Shown here one piece after another: positions 37,868-47,318 of a stretch of DNA of 64,000 bases. Each line of letters starts with the position of its first letter. The first letter of the stretch is position 1. Origin of the DNA: Metabacillus endolithicus (GTDB lineage Bacteria > Bacillota > Bacilli > Bacillales > Bacillaceae). A program made the translations under genes and the position numbers. The stretch is taken from positions 4,136,001 to 4,200,000 of the forward strand of contig NZ_CP095550.1 in the NCBI RefSeq assembly GCF_023078335.1. Reading direction: 5' to 3'. The notes below the pieces were generated by a model. That model made no database searches. It was not told the origin of the DNA and worked only from the letters and a program-made list of their open reading frames with translations.

Positions 37868-37885
37868 TTGGCACAGATCTTGCTT
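37868..37885 (+). promoter_or_regulatory. Sigma54 (SigL) -24/-12 promoter of kamA operon
   Basis: TTGGCACAGATCTTGCTT matches the consensus TGGCAC-N5-TTGC exactly, with GG and GC at the invariant positions. It sits about 40 bases upstream of the kamA start. Confidence 0.85.
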
Positions 37886-37923
37886 AATAATTTGTGAATA
37901 GCAAATGTAAGGGGGAAATCTTC

Positions 37924-39312
37924 ATGTTGAATGATTTATATAAACCGGACCGTCATTGGAAGGAAATTAGTTTATGGAAAGATGTTACGGATGAAAAATG
38001 GAATGATTGGATTTGGCAGTTAACAAATACAATCCGAACTCTTGATGATTTAAAACAAGTCATTGACTTAACACCTGAGGAAGAAGAGGGTGTTAAAATA
38101 TCTACAAAAACTATCCCACTCAATATTACTCCTTATTATGCATCACTTATGAATCCAACTGACACGAGATGTCCAATTCGAATGCAATCTGTTCCGATTA
38201 GCCAAGAAATAAAGAAAACCAAATATGACTTAGAAGATCCGTTAGAGGAAGATGAAGATTCTCCTGTAGCAGGTTTAACACATCGTTATCCAGATCGTGT
38301 GCTTTTTCTCGTTACGAATCAATGCTCTATGTATTGCCGTTACTGTACCCGCCGTCGTTTTTCGGGGCAAATTGGGATGGGGGTGCCTAAGAAGCAACTA
38401 GATGGGGCAATAGACTATATTCGTAATACACCAGATGTTAGGGATGTTCTATTATCTGGTGGAGATGGACTTTTAATAAATGACACAATTTTAGAATATA
38501 TTTTAAAAAATTTGCGTGAAATCCCACATGTGGAAATCATTCGGATTGGCACAAGAGCACCTGTTGTGTTTCCGCAACGAATAACAGAAAACCTTTGTAA
38601 TATTTTGAAAAAATATCATCCTGTTTGGTTAAACACGCACTTTAATACTTCTATTGAAATAACAGAAGAATCTAAGCGTGCTTGTGAAATGCTTGTTGAT
38701 GCAGGTGTGCCTGTCGGCAATCAGGCTGTTATTTTAGCGGGAATAAATGACAGTGTGCCGATCATGAAAAAACTCATGCATGACTTGGTTAAAATTAGAG
38801 TCCGACCTTATTACATCTATCAGTGTGATCTCTCAGAAGGGATCGGACACTTTAGAGCGCCGATTTCAAAAGGATTAGAAATTATCGAAGGCTTACGTGG
38901 ACATACGAGCGGTTATGCTGTTCCAGCCTTCGTTGTTGATGCTCCTGGTGGAGGAGGGAAAATTACTTTACAACCAAACTATGTGATTTCCCAAAGTCCG
39001 ACTAAAACGGTACTACGCAACTTTGAAGGAGTGATCACAACGTATCCAGAACCGGAAAAGTATATTGCAGGGCGTGCAGATGATTACTTTAATGAGATTT
39101 ATGGCGCGGAAAATATCAAACCGTCTAAAACTGGAATTACCTCTTTATTAAATGATGAGAAATTTAATCTTGTACCAGAGTCATTGGAACGTCTTCACCG
39201 TAGACAGAGTTTCCAGGAAGATCCGAACTATTCAACAATAAAAGATAAGCGCGAAAAGCGAGATGAGTTAAAGGAGAAAAAGTTTCAGGCACAACAAAAG
39301 AAAGAAAGTTAG
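37924..39312 (+). CDS. kamA: Lysine 2,3-aminomutase
   Basis: 462 residues from ATG 37924 (AAGGGGGAAATCTTC). Radical-SAM, PLP-dependent conversion of L-lysine to beta-lysine. The iron-sulfur motif CSMYCRYC is at about residue 137, the PLP region is near LLSGGDGLLIND, and the end DAPGGGGKITLQPNYV is family-typical. Size matches Bacillus KamA (YodO). First gene of a sigma54-driven operon with yokU, yodT, yodS, yodR and yodQ. Confidence 0.95.
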   Translation: MLNDLYKPDRHWKEISLWKDVTDEKWNDWIWQLTNTIRTLDDLKQVIDLTPEEEEGVKISTKTIPLNITPYYASLMNPTDTRCPIRMQSVPISQEIKKTKYDLEDPLEEDEDSPVAGLTHRYPDRVLFLVTNQCSMYCRYCTRRRFSGQIGMGVPKKQLDGAIDYIRNTPDVRDVLLSGGDGLLINDTILEYILKNLREIPHVEIIRIGTRAPVVFPQRITENLCNILKKYHPVWLNTHFNTSIEITEESKRACEMLVDAGVPVGNQAVILAGINDSVPIMKKLMHDLVKIRVRPYYIYQCDLSEGIGHFRAPISKGLEIIEGLRGHTSGYAVPAFVVDAPGGGGKITLQPNYVISQSPTKTVLRNFEGVITTYPEPEKYIAGRADDYFNEIYGAENIKPSKTGITSLLNDEKFNLVPESLERLHRRQSFQEDPNYSTIKDKREKRDELKEKKFQAQQKKES

Positions 39313-39350
39313 TTAGTAAACAGAGGGCAAGGGAGGTGTCATCATTTTAA

Positions 39351-39623
39351 ATGAAATGTGAATGGTGTGAATCCGCTAATGTAACAAAGATAACCTGTAC
39401 TGTTTTTTGGGAGCTGCCTGATGGAACGCGTGCCATTGAAATTACCGATACACCTGGTATGAAATGTGCCTCATGTGGGATGGAATATCAAGATGAAAAA
39501 ATAATTGAGGAGCTAGAAGATCAGTTGTTTCTTATTGATACAAAGAAAGTGGATAAAGTGATTTCTTTCCAATCGTTAATGACAATGCCAAGGTTTTTAA
39601 AACGCAACTATTTTAAATTTTAG
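39351..39623 (+). CDS. yokU: YokU-family zinc-ribbon protein
   Basis: 90 residues: CEWCESANVTKITCTVFWEL and MKCASCGMEYQDEKIIEELE form a four-cysteine zinc ribbon (CxxC...CxxC). In Bacilli yokU commonly accompanies kamA; its role is unknown, possibly metal or cluster handling for the aminomutase. The ribosome site (GGGAGGTG) is unusually far, about 13 bases, from the ATG. Confidence 0.85.
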   Translation: MKCEWCESANVTKITCTVFWELPDGTRAIEITDTPGMKCASCGMEYQDEKIIEELEDQLFLIDTKKVDKVISFQSLMTMPRFLKRNYFKF

Positions 39624-39654
39624 CGTTGTTTATGTAAAAGAAAGAGGCGATCGT

Positions 39655-41043
39655 ATGAAGCGGTCATTATTAATTAAACCAACCATGAATGAGCAATATC
39701 CAACAGTGAGTTATGGGAAGGAGATTTATTTATACGATAATAAGGGCAAGCGATATATTGACGGATCCTCAGGTGCAGTTACAGCGAGCCTTGGTCATGG
39801 GGTATACGAAATTATTAAAAGCATGCAGAATCAAGCAAATAAAGTTTCATTTGTTTATCGTTCTCAATTTACTTCAGAGCCTGCTGAACGTCTGGCTGAG
39901 AAATTAAACAAACTAGTTGATGCTGATGAAGATTATTGGTCCTTTTTTGTAAATAGCGGATCAGAAGCAACGGAAACCGCGATGAAGGTTGCAATTCAAT
40001 ATTGGCAGGAACAAGGGAATTTTAAGAAGCAAAGAATTTTGTCGCGGTGGGTGAGCTACCATGGGATCACCCTCGGTGCGTTATCTATGTCTGGGCACAT
40101 AAATCGCAGGGAACGATTTGTTTCCTTACTTGAGGATTATCCCTCTGTTACAGCTCCTTATTGCTACAGATGTTCTTTTGATAAAACCTATCCAACTTGT
40201 CAGTTAATGTGTGCACATGAAGTGGAAGCAGCAATAAAAAGAATTGGAGCTGATCATATTGCTGGTTTCATCGCTGAGCCAATTATTGGTGCAGCAGGAG
40301 GTGTGATCGTACCTCCGGACGGATATTATCAGAAAGTTAGAGAGATATGCGATCGCTACAACATTTTATTTATAGCAGATGAAGTGATGACGGGAATCGG
40401 GAGAACTGGAAAAATGTTCGGCCTGGATCATTGGGGAGTAAAGGCTGATATTGTTGCACTCGGAAAAGGGATGAGTGCAGGCTTTACTCCAATGGCTGCA
40501 ACTCTCGTGAGTGAAAAAGTGATGAAACCGATTCTAGAAGGCTCAAATTCTATCATGAGTGGCCATACGTATAGTGCCAACCCTCAATCAGCAGCAAGTG
40601 CTTTAGCTGTTTTAGAATATATTGAGAATAATAACCTAGTAGATAAGGTAAAAGAAAATGGCACATACTTGCTGAAAAGACTTAAAGAAGAATTATCCAA
40701 CCTTGAAATAATTGGCGATATACGTGGGAAAGGACTAATGATTGGGGTTGAGTTTGTTTCTGACAAAAATATAAAGCAATCATTTCATAATAATGGTGCT
40801 GTTACGAACAAGATAGTAAAAAAAGCTAGAGAAAAAGGCTTATTAATCTATCCATCCTCCGCAGGTCAAGATGGGGTAGGTGGAGATGCGATTATCATTT
40901 CTCCTCCCTTTATTATCTTAAAAGAAGAAATAGAGGAACTTGTTTCTATTCTTATGGAAGTTGTCTCCGACATTCAGAAGGAGCTAGGACTAACAGGGGG
41001 AACAGACCATGAAGCAATCAATGTCCAAAAAGAGGATAAATAA
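39655..41043 (+). CDS. yodT: Class III aminotransferase YodT
   Basis: 462 residues. PLP-lysine in VALGKGMSAGFTPMAAT, ADEVMTGIGRTGKMFGLDHW, and NSGSEATETAMKVA are class III omega-aminotransferase features. The gene order with kamA and the CoA-transferase pair suggests it deaminates beta-lysine or a derivative. It overlaps yodS by 35 bases. Confidence 0.88.
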   Translation: MKRSLLIKPTMNEQYPTVSYGKEIYLYDNKGKRYIDGSSGAVTASLGHGVYEIIKSMQNQANKVSFVYRSQFTSEPAERLAEKLNKLVDADEDYWSFFVNSGSEATETAMKVAIQYWQEQGNFKKQRILSRWVSYHGITLGALSMSGHINRRERFVSLLEDYPSVTAPYCYRCSFDKTYPTCQLMCAHEVEAAIKRIGADHIAGFIAEPIIGAAGGVIVPPDGYYQKVREICDRYNILFIADEVMTGIGRTGKMFGLDHWGVKADIVALGKGMSAGFTPMAATLVSEKVMKPILEGSNSIMSGHTYSANPQSAASALAVLEYIENNNLVDKVKENGTYLLKRLKEELSNLEIIGDIRGKGLMIGVEFVSDKNIKQSFHNNGAVTNKIVKKAREKGLLIYPSSAGQDGVGGDAIIISPPFIILKEEIEELVSILMEVVSDIQKELGLTGGTDHEAINVQKEDK

Positions 41044-41803
41044 AGTTGGGAGTTTAGATGAAGGTTTTTCCCGAATTAGTGATGGATGTTCACTTATGTT
41101 TGGTGGATTTGGAGGAGTAGGAAATCCACCAACTATTATAAATGGCATACTTCAAAAGGGAATAAAGGATTTAACACTCATAGGAAATGATGCTGGATTT
41201 CCTACAATAGGAATTGGGCAAGTGGTCAGTCAAGGAAGGGCGAAAAAAATGATTGTCTCCCATATTGGGTCAAATCCGGTTGCAGGGCAGTTGATGATAG
41301 ATGGGAAAATGGAAGTTGAATTTTGTCCTCAAGGAACATTGGCAGAACGAATTAGGGCAGGTGGAGTTGGTCTTGGAGGAATTCTCACTGATATCGGGAT
41401 TGATAGCATGATTGAAGAAGGAAAACAAAAAATCAAGATAAACGATCAAAACTATTTAGTAGAAACAGCACTCACTGCAGATGTTTCAATTGTTTACGCC
41501 AAAAAAGCAGATACCTTCGGAAATCTTGTTTATGAAACAAGTGCCCGAAATAACAATCCCTTAGTAGCAATGGCTGGTCGATATACAATCGTCGAAGCTG
41601 AACAAATCGTCGAAACAGGAGCACTTGACCCAGAAGCCATCATCACACCAGGCGTATACGTTGACATTGTCGTACAAAGCGAAGGGATCGATTGGAAATG
41701 GGCTTTGGGAGTGATGGTGCCTGTTCCGAGGAGACGTGGATTTGGTGCCTGTCACTTCCCGGGTTTTGACTGTTTATGTCGAAATTCGTTAAGGGGAGGT
41801 TAG
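41009..41803 (+). CDS. yodS: CoA-transferase subunit A (YodS) with altered C-terminus
   Basis: 264 residues. FGGFGGVGNPPTIINGIL and FCPQGTLAERIRAGGVGLGG are the subunit A signature of butyrate/acetoacetate-type CoA transferases. Homology ends near IDWKWALG. The last 35 or so residues (VMVPVPRRRGFGACHFPGFDCLCRNSLRGG) are encoded by a dispersed GGTGCCTGTCACTT-type repeat at 41713-41790, so the tail is foreign. The partner YodR starts seven bases after the stop. The core is intact, so activity is probably kept. Confidence 0.85.
   Translation: MKQSMSKKRINKVGSLDEGFSRISDGCSLMFGGFGGVGNPPTIINGILQKGIKDLTLIGNDAGFPTIGIGQVVSQGRAKKMIVSHIGSNPVAGQLMIDGKMEVEFCPQGTLAERIRAGGVGLGGILTDIGIDSMIEEGKQKIKINDQNYLVETALTADVSIVYAKKADTFGNLVYETSARNNNPLVAMAGRYTIVEAEQIVETGALDPEAIITPGVYVDIVVQSEGIDWKWALGVMVPVPRRRGFGACHFPGFDCLCRNSLRGG
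41713..41790. repeat. GGTGCCTGTCAC-type repeat inside the 3' end of yodS
   Basis: GATGGTGCCTGTTCC and GGTGCCTGTCACTTCC occur 32 bases apart, followed by TTTATGTCGAAATTCG. Related sequence (GTGACAGGCAC and TATGTCGAA) occurs twice at 45159-45240. I associate this motif with dispersed repeats in Bacillus genomes. Confidence 0.65.
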
Positions 41804-41809
41804 AAAGTG

Positions 41810-42472
41810 ATGGCAGAATTAGATGCTAGAAATAGAATTGCCAAACGTGCAGCTAAGGAAATTGAAGAAGGAATGATTGTGAATTTAGGAATTGGAATTC
41901 CTTCACTGGTACCAAATCATTTACCCGAAAAACTACAGGTTATGTTTCAGGCAGAAAACGGAATTTTAGGAATGGGTGAGTCACCCAAAAAGGGAGAAGA
42001 GAATCCAACTTTGTGCAATGCAGCTGGGTTTCCGGTGACGATCGTGCCGGGAGCATCTTATTTTGATAGTGCAACAGCTTTTGGAATGATTCGTTCAGGA
42101 TATTTAGATATGACCATTCTTGGTGGACTGCAAGTGAGTGAAGAAGGTGATTTGGCAAACTGGATTGTACCTGGTAAACGAATACCTGGTATTGGTGGGG
42201 CGATGGAGTTAGCTAAAAAAGCGAAAAAAGTCATTGTTTTAATGAATCATTGTGATAAAAAAGGGCAGTCCAAAATTGTTAAAACATGTACACTTCCTTT
42301 AACCGCAAAAAGGTGTGTTAGCATGATTATTACAGAAATGGCGGTAATTGAAGTAACAAATGAGGGTTTACTCTTAAAAGAAGTGATGAAACCATATTCA
42401 GTTGAAGAAGTTGTGAGTCTAACAAATGCTAAATTACAACTATCAGAAAATAGTAAGAATTGTACCTACTAA
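41810..42472 (+). CDS. yodR: CoA-transferase subunit B (YodR)
   Basis: 220 residues from ATG 41810 (GGGAGGTTAGAAAGTG). VNLGIGIPSLVPNHL and the catalytic Glu region QAENGILGMG are diagnostic for subunit B of the SCOT/acetoacetate CoA-transferase family. Pairs with YodS to move CoA onto an acid from the lysine pathway. Confidence 0.9.
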   Translation: MAELDARNRIAKRAAKEIEEGMIVNLGIGIPSLVPNHLPEKLQVMFQAENGILGMGESPKKGEENPTLCNAAGFPVTIVPGASYFDSATAFGMIRSGYLDMTILGGLQVSEEGDLANWIVPGKRIPGIGGAMELAKKAKKVIVLMNHCDKKGQSKIVKTCTLPLTAKRCVSMIITEMAVIEVTNEGLLLKEVMKPYSVEEVVSLTNAKLQLSENSKNCTY

Positions 42473-42492
42473 ATAGAGATGGGGGATGAAGG

Positions 42493-43773
42493 GTGAACGA
42501 AGAACGAGAGATGCTTCGGGCACAAATAAACCAATGGCTTACTAATAATCATGATCATGGAATAAAGCTATTACAAAAATTAGTTCAAGAAAATAGTATT
42601 CAAGGGAATGAGCGAAAAGCTCAAACAATTGTTATTGAAAAGCTACGTCAAATTGGTTTAAAAGTGGATGCGTGGGAGCCTGAGGGGAAACAGCTAGTTG
42701 AACATCCTTACTTTGCTTCACCAAGAAATAAATTTAAAGGCAGTTTAAATGTTGTTGGTGTATTAAAGGGAACTGGTGAAGGCCGATCTCTTATATTAAA
42801 CGGACATATTGATGTTGTGCCAGAGGGTGATGTAACACAGTGGGATCAGCAACCTTATAGCGGGAAGGTTGTTGATGGAAAGCTTTATGGTCGTGGTGCA
42901 ACAGATATGAAGGGTGGAAATGTTTCCCTTCTTTTGGCATTATCTGCTCTACGTGCACTAGGTATCCCATTGAAGGGAGATGTTATTTTTCAAAGTGTAA
43001 TAGAAGAAGAAAGTGGAGGCGCTGGCACACTAGCAGCGATACTAAGAGGTTACCAGGCTGATGCTGCCCTCATTCCTGAGCCGACAAATATGAAAATATT
43101 CCCGAAGCAGCAGGGATCAATGTGGTTTCGGTTAAATGTTAAAGGTCTAGCTGCACACGGAGGAACACGGTATGAAGGGGTCAGTGCTATTGAAAAATCT
43201 ATGGTCGTTATTGAACATATTAAAAAACTTGAAAAAAGTAGAAATGAGCGTATTACAGATCCCCTCTATAAGAATATCCCTATTCCTATCCCTATTAATA
43301 TAGGGAAAATTGAAGGTGGAGATTGGCCCTCATCTGTCGCTGATCTTGTCAACTTAGAAGGAAGAGTAGGGATTTCTCCCGATGAGACGATAGAGCAAGC
43401 TCAAAAAGAATTTGAGAAGTGGATTCAGGCCCTAGAAACAGTAGATCCGTGGTTTGCTAAATATCCAGTTTCTCTTGAATGGTTTGGAGCAAGATGGGTT
43501 CCGGGTTCAATTGATCTTAATCATCCATTCATGTCTTCATTATCAAAAAGCTACTCAAAAGTTACAGGTGAGCAACCAGTTATTGAAGCATCTCCATGGG
43601 GAACAGATGGTGGCTTGTTAACTACAGTTGGTTCAACTCCAACCATTGTGTTTGGACCGGGTGTTACTGAAAAAGCGCACTACCCAAATGAATACATTGA
43701 AATTAATAAAGTTTTTGAAGCTGCTGAAATTATTGCGCTAACAATTGTTGATTGGTGTGGAGTTGAACGGTAG
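42493..43773 (+). CDS. yodQ: ArgE/DapE-family deacylase YodQ
   Basis: 426 residues from GTG 42493 (GATGGGGGATGAAGG). M20 metallopeptidase/deacylase: first zinc His in ILNGHIDVVPEG, LYGRGATDMKGG, catalytic Glu pair in FQSVIEEESGG, and late APWGTDGG-like SPWGTDGGLL with FGPG. Probably removes an acyl group from an acetylated lysine-derived intermediate. Last gene of the kamA operon. A weak hairpin at 43813-43841 (CGCTAATC ... GATTGGCG) may end the transcript. Confidence 0.87.
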   Translation: MNEEREMLRAQINQWLTNNHDHGIKLLQKLVQENSIQGNERKAQTIVIEKLRQIGLKVDAWEPEGKQLVEHPYFASPRNKFKGSLNVVGVLKGTGEGRSLILNGHIDVVPEGDVTQWDQQPYSGKVVDGKLYGRGATDMKGGNVSLLLALSALRALGIPLKGDVIFQSVIEEESGGAGTLAAILRGYQADAALIPEPTNMKIFPKQQGSMWFRLNVKGLAAHGGTRYEGVSAIEKSMVVIEHIKKLEKSRNERITDPLYKNIPIPIPINIGKIEGGDWPSSVADLVNLEGRVGISPDETIEQAQKEFEKWIQALETVDPWFAKYPVSLEWFGARWVPGSIDLNHPFMSSLSKSYSKVTGEQPVIEASPWGTDGGLLTTVGSTPTIVFGPGVTEKAHYPNEYIEINKVFEAAEIIALTIVDWCGVER

Positions 43774-44037
43774 CAGTCGCTTTCATTTAGAATATTCACT
43801 TTACAATACGCTAATCTCTTAAATAGGAGGGATTGGCGTAAAATACATACTAGAGAGCCATAATTATTTTTATATAAGTTTCTTGAAAATTCTAAATAGA
43901 GGAAATATACAATCGCGAAATTAGGTGAATGATGAAAAAATGTGTATAATCATTTGTAGCAAGAATGATTCCGTACTAGATTTCTATTTTAAAAGCCTTA
44001 ATTGCTTATGGAGTCAAAAAGAGAGGAAGGATACATA

Positions 44038-45156
44038 TTGAGTACGATTGTTTCTACTTTACCAAAGTTTGATCATGTAGGAAGTTTCCTACGACCACAG
44101 CGTATAAAAGATGCACGTAAACAGCATGCCGAAGGAAGTATAACAACTGATGAATTAACGAAAATAGAAAATGAAGAAATTACAAATTTAGTTGCTAAGC
44201 AAAAAGAAGTAGGTTTAAAAACAATTACTGACGGAGAATTTAGACGCGGTTGGTGGCACTTCGATTACTTAGCTGGATTAGAAGGTATTGAGGTTGTTGA
44301 AACTGAGCGTGGTGTACCATTCCATGATGTGGAGACTTCTGCTTTTAATATTCGGATTAATGGCAAAATTAAGTTTAATAATCATTATATGCTGGAGCAT
44401 TTCCGTTTCTTAAAAGAAGTAGTTGGTAACGAAGGTCATATTGCAAAAATGATTATTCCAAGTCCAAATATGATTTTCTTTAGAGAAGGAATCGGCAGTG
44501 ATTTTGAAAAACAATTTTATAGTAGTTTAGAAGAAATTTATGTAGATCTCATTCAAGCTTACAAAGACGCAGTAACTGCATTTTATAATGAAGGCTGCCG
44601 TTACTTACAACTGGATGATACGGCTTGGGCATTATTTTTTGATGAGAGCAGTCGTAACCTTGTGAGAGCTTTTGGGTCTGATCCAGACGAACTTATCCAT
44701 CAGTTTAAACATGCAGTAAATGAAGTAACTTCTGTTAAGCCGGATGATATGGTTATGACAATGCATATTTGTCGTGGAAACTACAAATCATCCTATGCCT
44801 CTTCTGGAAGCTATGATGGCGCATCAGAAATTATTTTTGGACAACTTAACCTTGATGGTCTTTTCCTAGAGTTTGATGATAGTCGTTCAGGTGGTTTTGA
44901 GCCACTTCGCCACATTAAGAGAAGTGACCTTCACGTTGTGTTGGGTCTAATCACAACAAAAACACCTTCACTTGAGGATGCTGATGCTATTAAAGCTCGA
45001 ATTAACGAAGCAGCACAATACGTATCTTTAGATCAGTTACACTTAAGTCCGCAATGTGGCTTCGCATCCACAGAAGAAGGTAACTTACTAACTGAAGAAG
45101 AGCAATGGGCGAAGGTTCGCCACGTTATTGATATTGCGAATAGTGCTTGGAAGTAG
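44038..45156 (+). CDS. MetE-like methyltransferase (YxjG/YxjH type)
   Basis: 372 residues from TTG 44038 (GAGAGGAAGGATACATA). It corresponds to the C-terminal catalytic half of cobalamin-independent methionine synthase: FDHVGSFLRP, GEFRRGWWHFDYL, LQLDDTAWALF, MTMHICRGNYKS and LSPQCGFAS with the zinc Cys. The Bacillus YxjG/YxjH proteins have this size and transfer methyl groups to make methionine. No S-box riboswitch is visible upstream, only an AT-rich 260-base gap with a TATAAT at about 43947. Confidence 0.87.
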   Translation: MSTIVSTLPKFDHVGSFLRPQRIKDARKQHAEGSITTDELTKIENEEITNLVAKQKEVGLKTITDGEFRRGWWHFDYLAGLEGIEVVETERGVPFHDVETSAFNIRINGKIKFNNHYMLEHFRFLKEVVGNEGHIAKMIIPSPNMIFFREGIGSDFEKQFYSSLEEIYVDLIQAYKDAVTAFYNEGCRYLQLDDTAWALFFDESSRNLVRAFGSDPDELIHQFKHAVNEVTSVKPDDMVMTMHICRGNYKSSYASSGSYDGASEIIFGQLNLDGLFLEFDDSRSGGFEPLRHIKRSDLHVVLGLITTKTPSLEDADAIKARINEAAQYVSLDQLHLSPQCGFASTEEGNLLTEEEQWAKVRHVIDIANSAWK

Positions 45157-45158
45157 TC

Positions 45159-45240
45159 TGACAAGTGACAGGCACGACCCGAAGTATGTCGAATGAAGAT
45201 TTTGACAAGTGACAGGCACAACCCGAAGTATGTCGAATAG
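45159..45240. repeat. Two tandem copies of a TGACAAGTGACAGGCAC repeat
   Basis: Units start at 45159 and 45203, each TGACAAGTGACAGGCAC-(G/A)ACCCGAAGTATGTCGAAT; 44-base period. Same motif family as the repeat inside yodS. Confidence 0.8.
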
Positions 45241-45272
45241 AGAGGCTGTACCGAACTGGTACGGCCTCTTTT
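45241..45272. terminator. Terminator hairpin
   Basis: AGAGGCTGTACC GAACT GGTACGGCCTCTTTT, between convergent genes. Confidence 0.8.
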
Positions 45273-45277
45273 GCTTG

Positions 45278-45982
45278 TTAATGTATCAAATCATTTTTTG
45301 TATCAATATAGAGGCTTCCGTCTTTCTGAATTTGAGCGTAAAATACATCTGATATCGATTCGATTCCGGATTGTTGCAATTGCTGTTCAAGCCATTCTTG
45401 ATTTAGGTTTAGTTTTTGTAGATTTGTTGAGATTACTCTTCCGTCATTAATTACCTCAGTAGCGATTGGGAAATAGACTGGTTTTGTTGATTGTATATTC
45501 ATATCCGCTTTCGTTAACGGCTGTTGGGCTTCTTTCTTCATGACGGACAACTTACCATCCGTTTCGAAAATTGCATAATCAACATCAAGGACTGAAAATA
45601 CATTTTTTTGTCTAAGTAAGGCATTTAATGCATTAACATCTAGTCGCACTTTACGAAGTTCATCCTCCATAATTTTCCCGTTTTTTATCAAAATTCGTGG
45701 CTGTCCCTCAATAACTGTACGTACTCTCTTCGATTTGATATCAATATAACCAAGAGCAATTGTAAAAAGACTCCATCCGACCAATGCTATAATGCCGTTT
45801 CTAATTGAAACTGTGGAATTGATTACTAATGAAGCACCAATCGTACCTATTGCTATTCCAGATACGAAGTTAAAAAAGGTCATTTGAGAAATTTCTTTTC
45901 GTCCCATAATTCTCGTTAAAACTAATAGCGTAGTAAAGGCAATAGCGATTCTTGATATTAATTCTATAATCGACATATTCAT
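45278..45982 (-). CDS. YetF-family (DUF421) membrane protein
   Basis: 234 residues. Three N-terminal helices (LISRIAIAFTTLLVLTRIMGRKEISQMTFFNFVSGIAIG) and a soluble C-terminal part with GQPRILIKNGKIMEDELRKVRLDVNALNALLRQK, characteristic of YetF/YrbG/YdfS proteins. Related proteins occur in spore membranes of Bacillus. Function unknown. Confidence 0.87.
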   Translation of the reverse strand: MNMSIIELISRIAIAFTTLLVLTRIMGRKEISQMTFFNFVSGIAIGTIGASLVINSTVSIRNGIIALVGWSLFTIALGYIDIKSKRVRTVIEGQPRILIKNGKIMEDELRKVRLDVNALNALLRQKNVFSVLDVDYAIFETDGKLSVMKKEAQQPLTKADMNIQSTKPVYFPIATEVINDGRVISTNLQKLNLNQEWLEQQLQQSGIESISDVFYAQIQKDGSLYIDTKNDLIH

Positions 45983-46175
45983 TCTCCTAAATGAAATTTA
46001 TATATTATATTCTTTTTCCTTTTAGCTTAAATTATGTATTTTATTACACATCACAATAAATTCCATCAGTTAAATAAAATGAAAAAACTCGCCATCAAAT
46101 TGTAATAAATTACCTTTGTTTACACCTATTTCTTCCTAATTTTTCTTATATAATAGAAGAAAGGAGGCATTCATT

Positions 46176-47237
46176 ATGCATGCTATATCAAAGAAAAGCC
46201 TAATTAGTTTTTTTATTCTTCTTTCATTAATTATCACAGCCAATACCATGCTGTATCGTGTGGAATTTGTGAAACCGCTTCCTAATGGGGTTGCACTAGG
46301 TTCTTTGTTTGATTTTATTATTGTTATTCCATTATTAGCGTACTTTTTTATCATCAGAAAACGTTACTCATTAAAATATTTACTTCCTGTTGCACTAGCA
46401 GGCTATGGAGTTGCTTATCTCGTTGTACCGAACGGACTACTTTCTTCCTATTCCTTTGTGAAATATCTGCTGTTTGCGGGGGAAGCTGCATTACTATTAC
46501 TTGAGCTTTATATTGTTTATAAATTAATAACAAAAATACCTGCTATCTTAAAAAGAGTAAAAACACATCAAACGGAAATTCCTACTCTGCAATATCGAAT
46601 AGAACAGTCTATTTATCATGAGTTAAAGCCTTCACGATTCTTAAATATCATCGTATCTGAGCTTTCTATGTTTTATTTTAGTCTTTGCACTTGGAGAAAA
46701 AAGTCACTAACAATACGTAATAATCAAGAAATGTTTACGTACCATAAAAAATCAAGCTCTCTGGCATTAAATATCATGCTGATTCACGCTTTGATTCTCG
46801 AATCTGTAGGGTTTCATTTTCTGCTTCATTCTTGGAATGAGGTTGTGGCAATCATCTCACTTGTTTTAAATGTGTACACCCTTTTCTTTTTATTAGCTGA
46901 AATTAACGCAATTCGTCTAACACCTTTTATAATCACTGACCGTCTTGTGTCTCTACAGATTGGATTAGGAAAGCAGTTAATCGTACCTTTAGAAGAAATA
47001 AAAAGCATTGACTATTATGATGGTCCCGAAAAATTGTCCAAAGAAGAGAGTAAAAAGGTTTTTGATGCAGTACTACCTGATTTTATGAAAGAAAAGCCAA
47101 TTTTTGAAATCGAATTTACTTGTGAGCAGGAAGCCAAATTCATGTATGGCTTTAAGAGAAAAGTAAAGAAAGTACATCTTTCACCGGATGAACCTGAAAG
47201 ATTTTATCAAGCGTTAATAAGAAAAATAGAGGACTAA
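46176..47237 (+). CDS. Hypothetical membrane protein
   Basis: 353 residues from ATG 46176 (GAAAGGAGGCATTCATT). About six to seven hydrophobic helices in the first 260 residues. The last 100 residues are soluble and beta-rich (PFIITDRLVSLQIGLGKQLIVPLEEIKSIDYY), resembling a bacterial PH-like module. No family name recognised. Confidence 0.65.
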   Translation: MHAISKKSLISFFILLSLIITANTMLYRVEFVKPLPNGVALGSLFDFIIVIPLLAYFFIIRKRYSLKYLLPVALAGYGVAYLVVPNGLLSSYSFVKYLLFAGEAALLLLELYIVYKLITKIPAILKRVKTHQTEIPTLQYRIEQSIYHELKPSRFLNIIVSELSMFYFSLCTWRKKSLTIRNNQEMFTYHKKSSSLALNIMLIHALILESVGFHFLLHSWNEVVAIISLVLNVYTLFFLLAEINAIRLTPFIITDRLVSLQIGLGKQLIVPLEEIKSIDYYDGPEKLSKEESKKVFDAVLPDFMKEKPIFEIEFTCEQEAKFMYGFKRKVKKVHLSPDEPERFYQALIRKIED

Positions 47238-47294
47238 TGAAACCGTAGATATATTTGTTCAGTTAAAGTTAATAATAAATGATCGACACTAAAA

Positions 47295-47318
47295 AAACCC
47301 CACTATAAGGTGGGGTTT
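47295..47318. terminator. Bidirectional terminator
   Basis: AAACCCCACTATAAGGTGGGGTTT between convergent genes, A run on the left. Confidence 0.85.

Noticed and set aside
43774..44037. S-box riboswitch upstream of the MetE-like gene
   Set aside because: B. subtilis yxjG/yxjH have one, but no S-box core or terminator pair is visible; the gap is plain AT-rich sequence.
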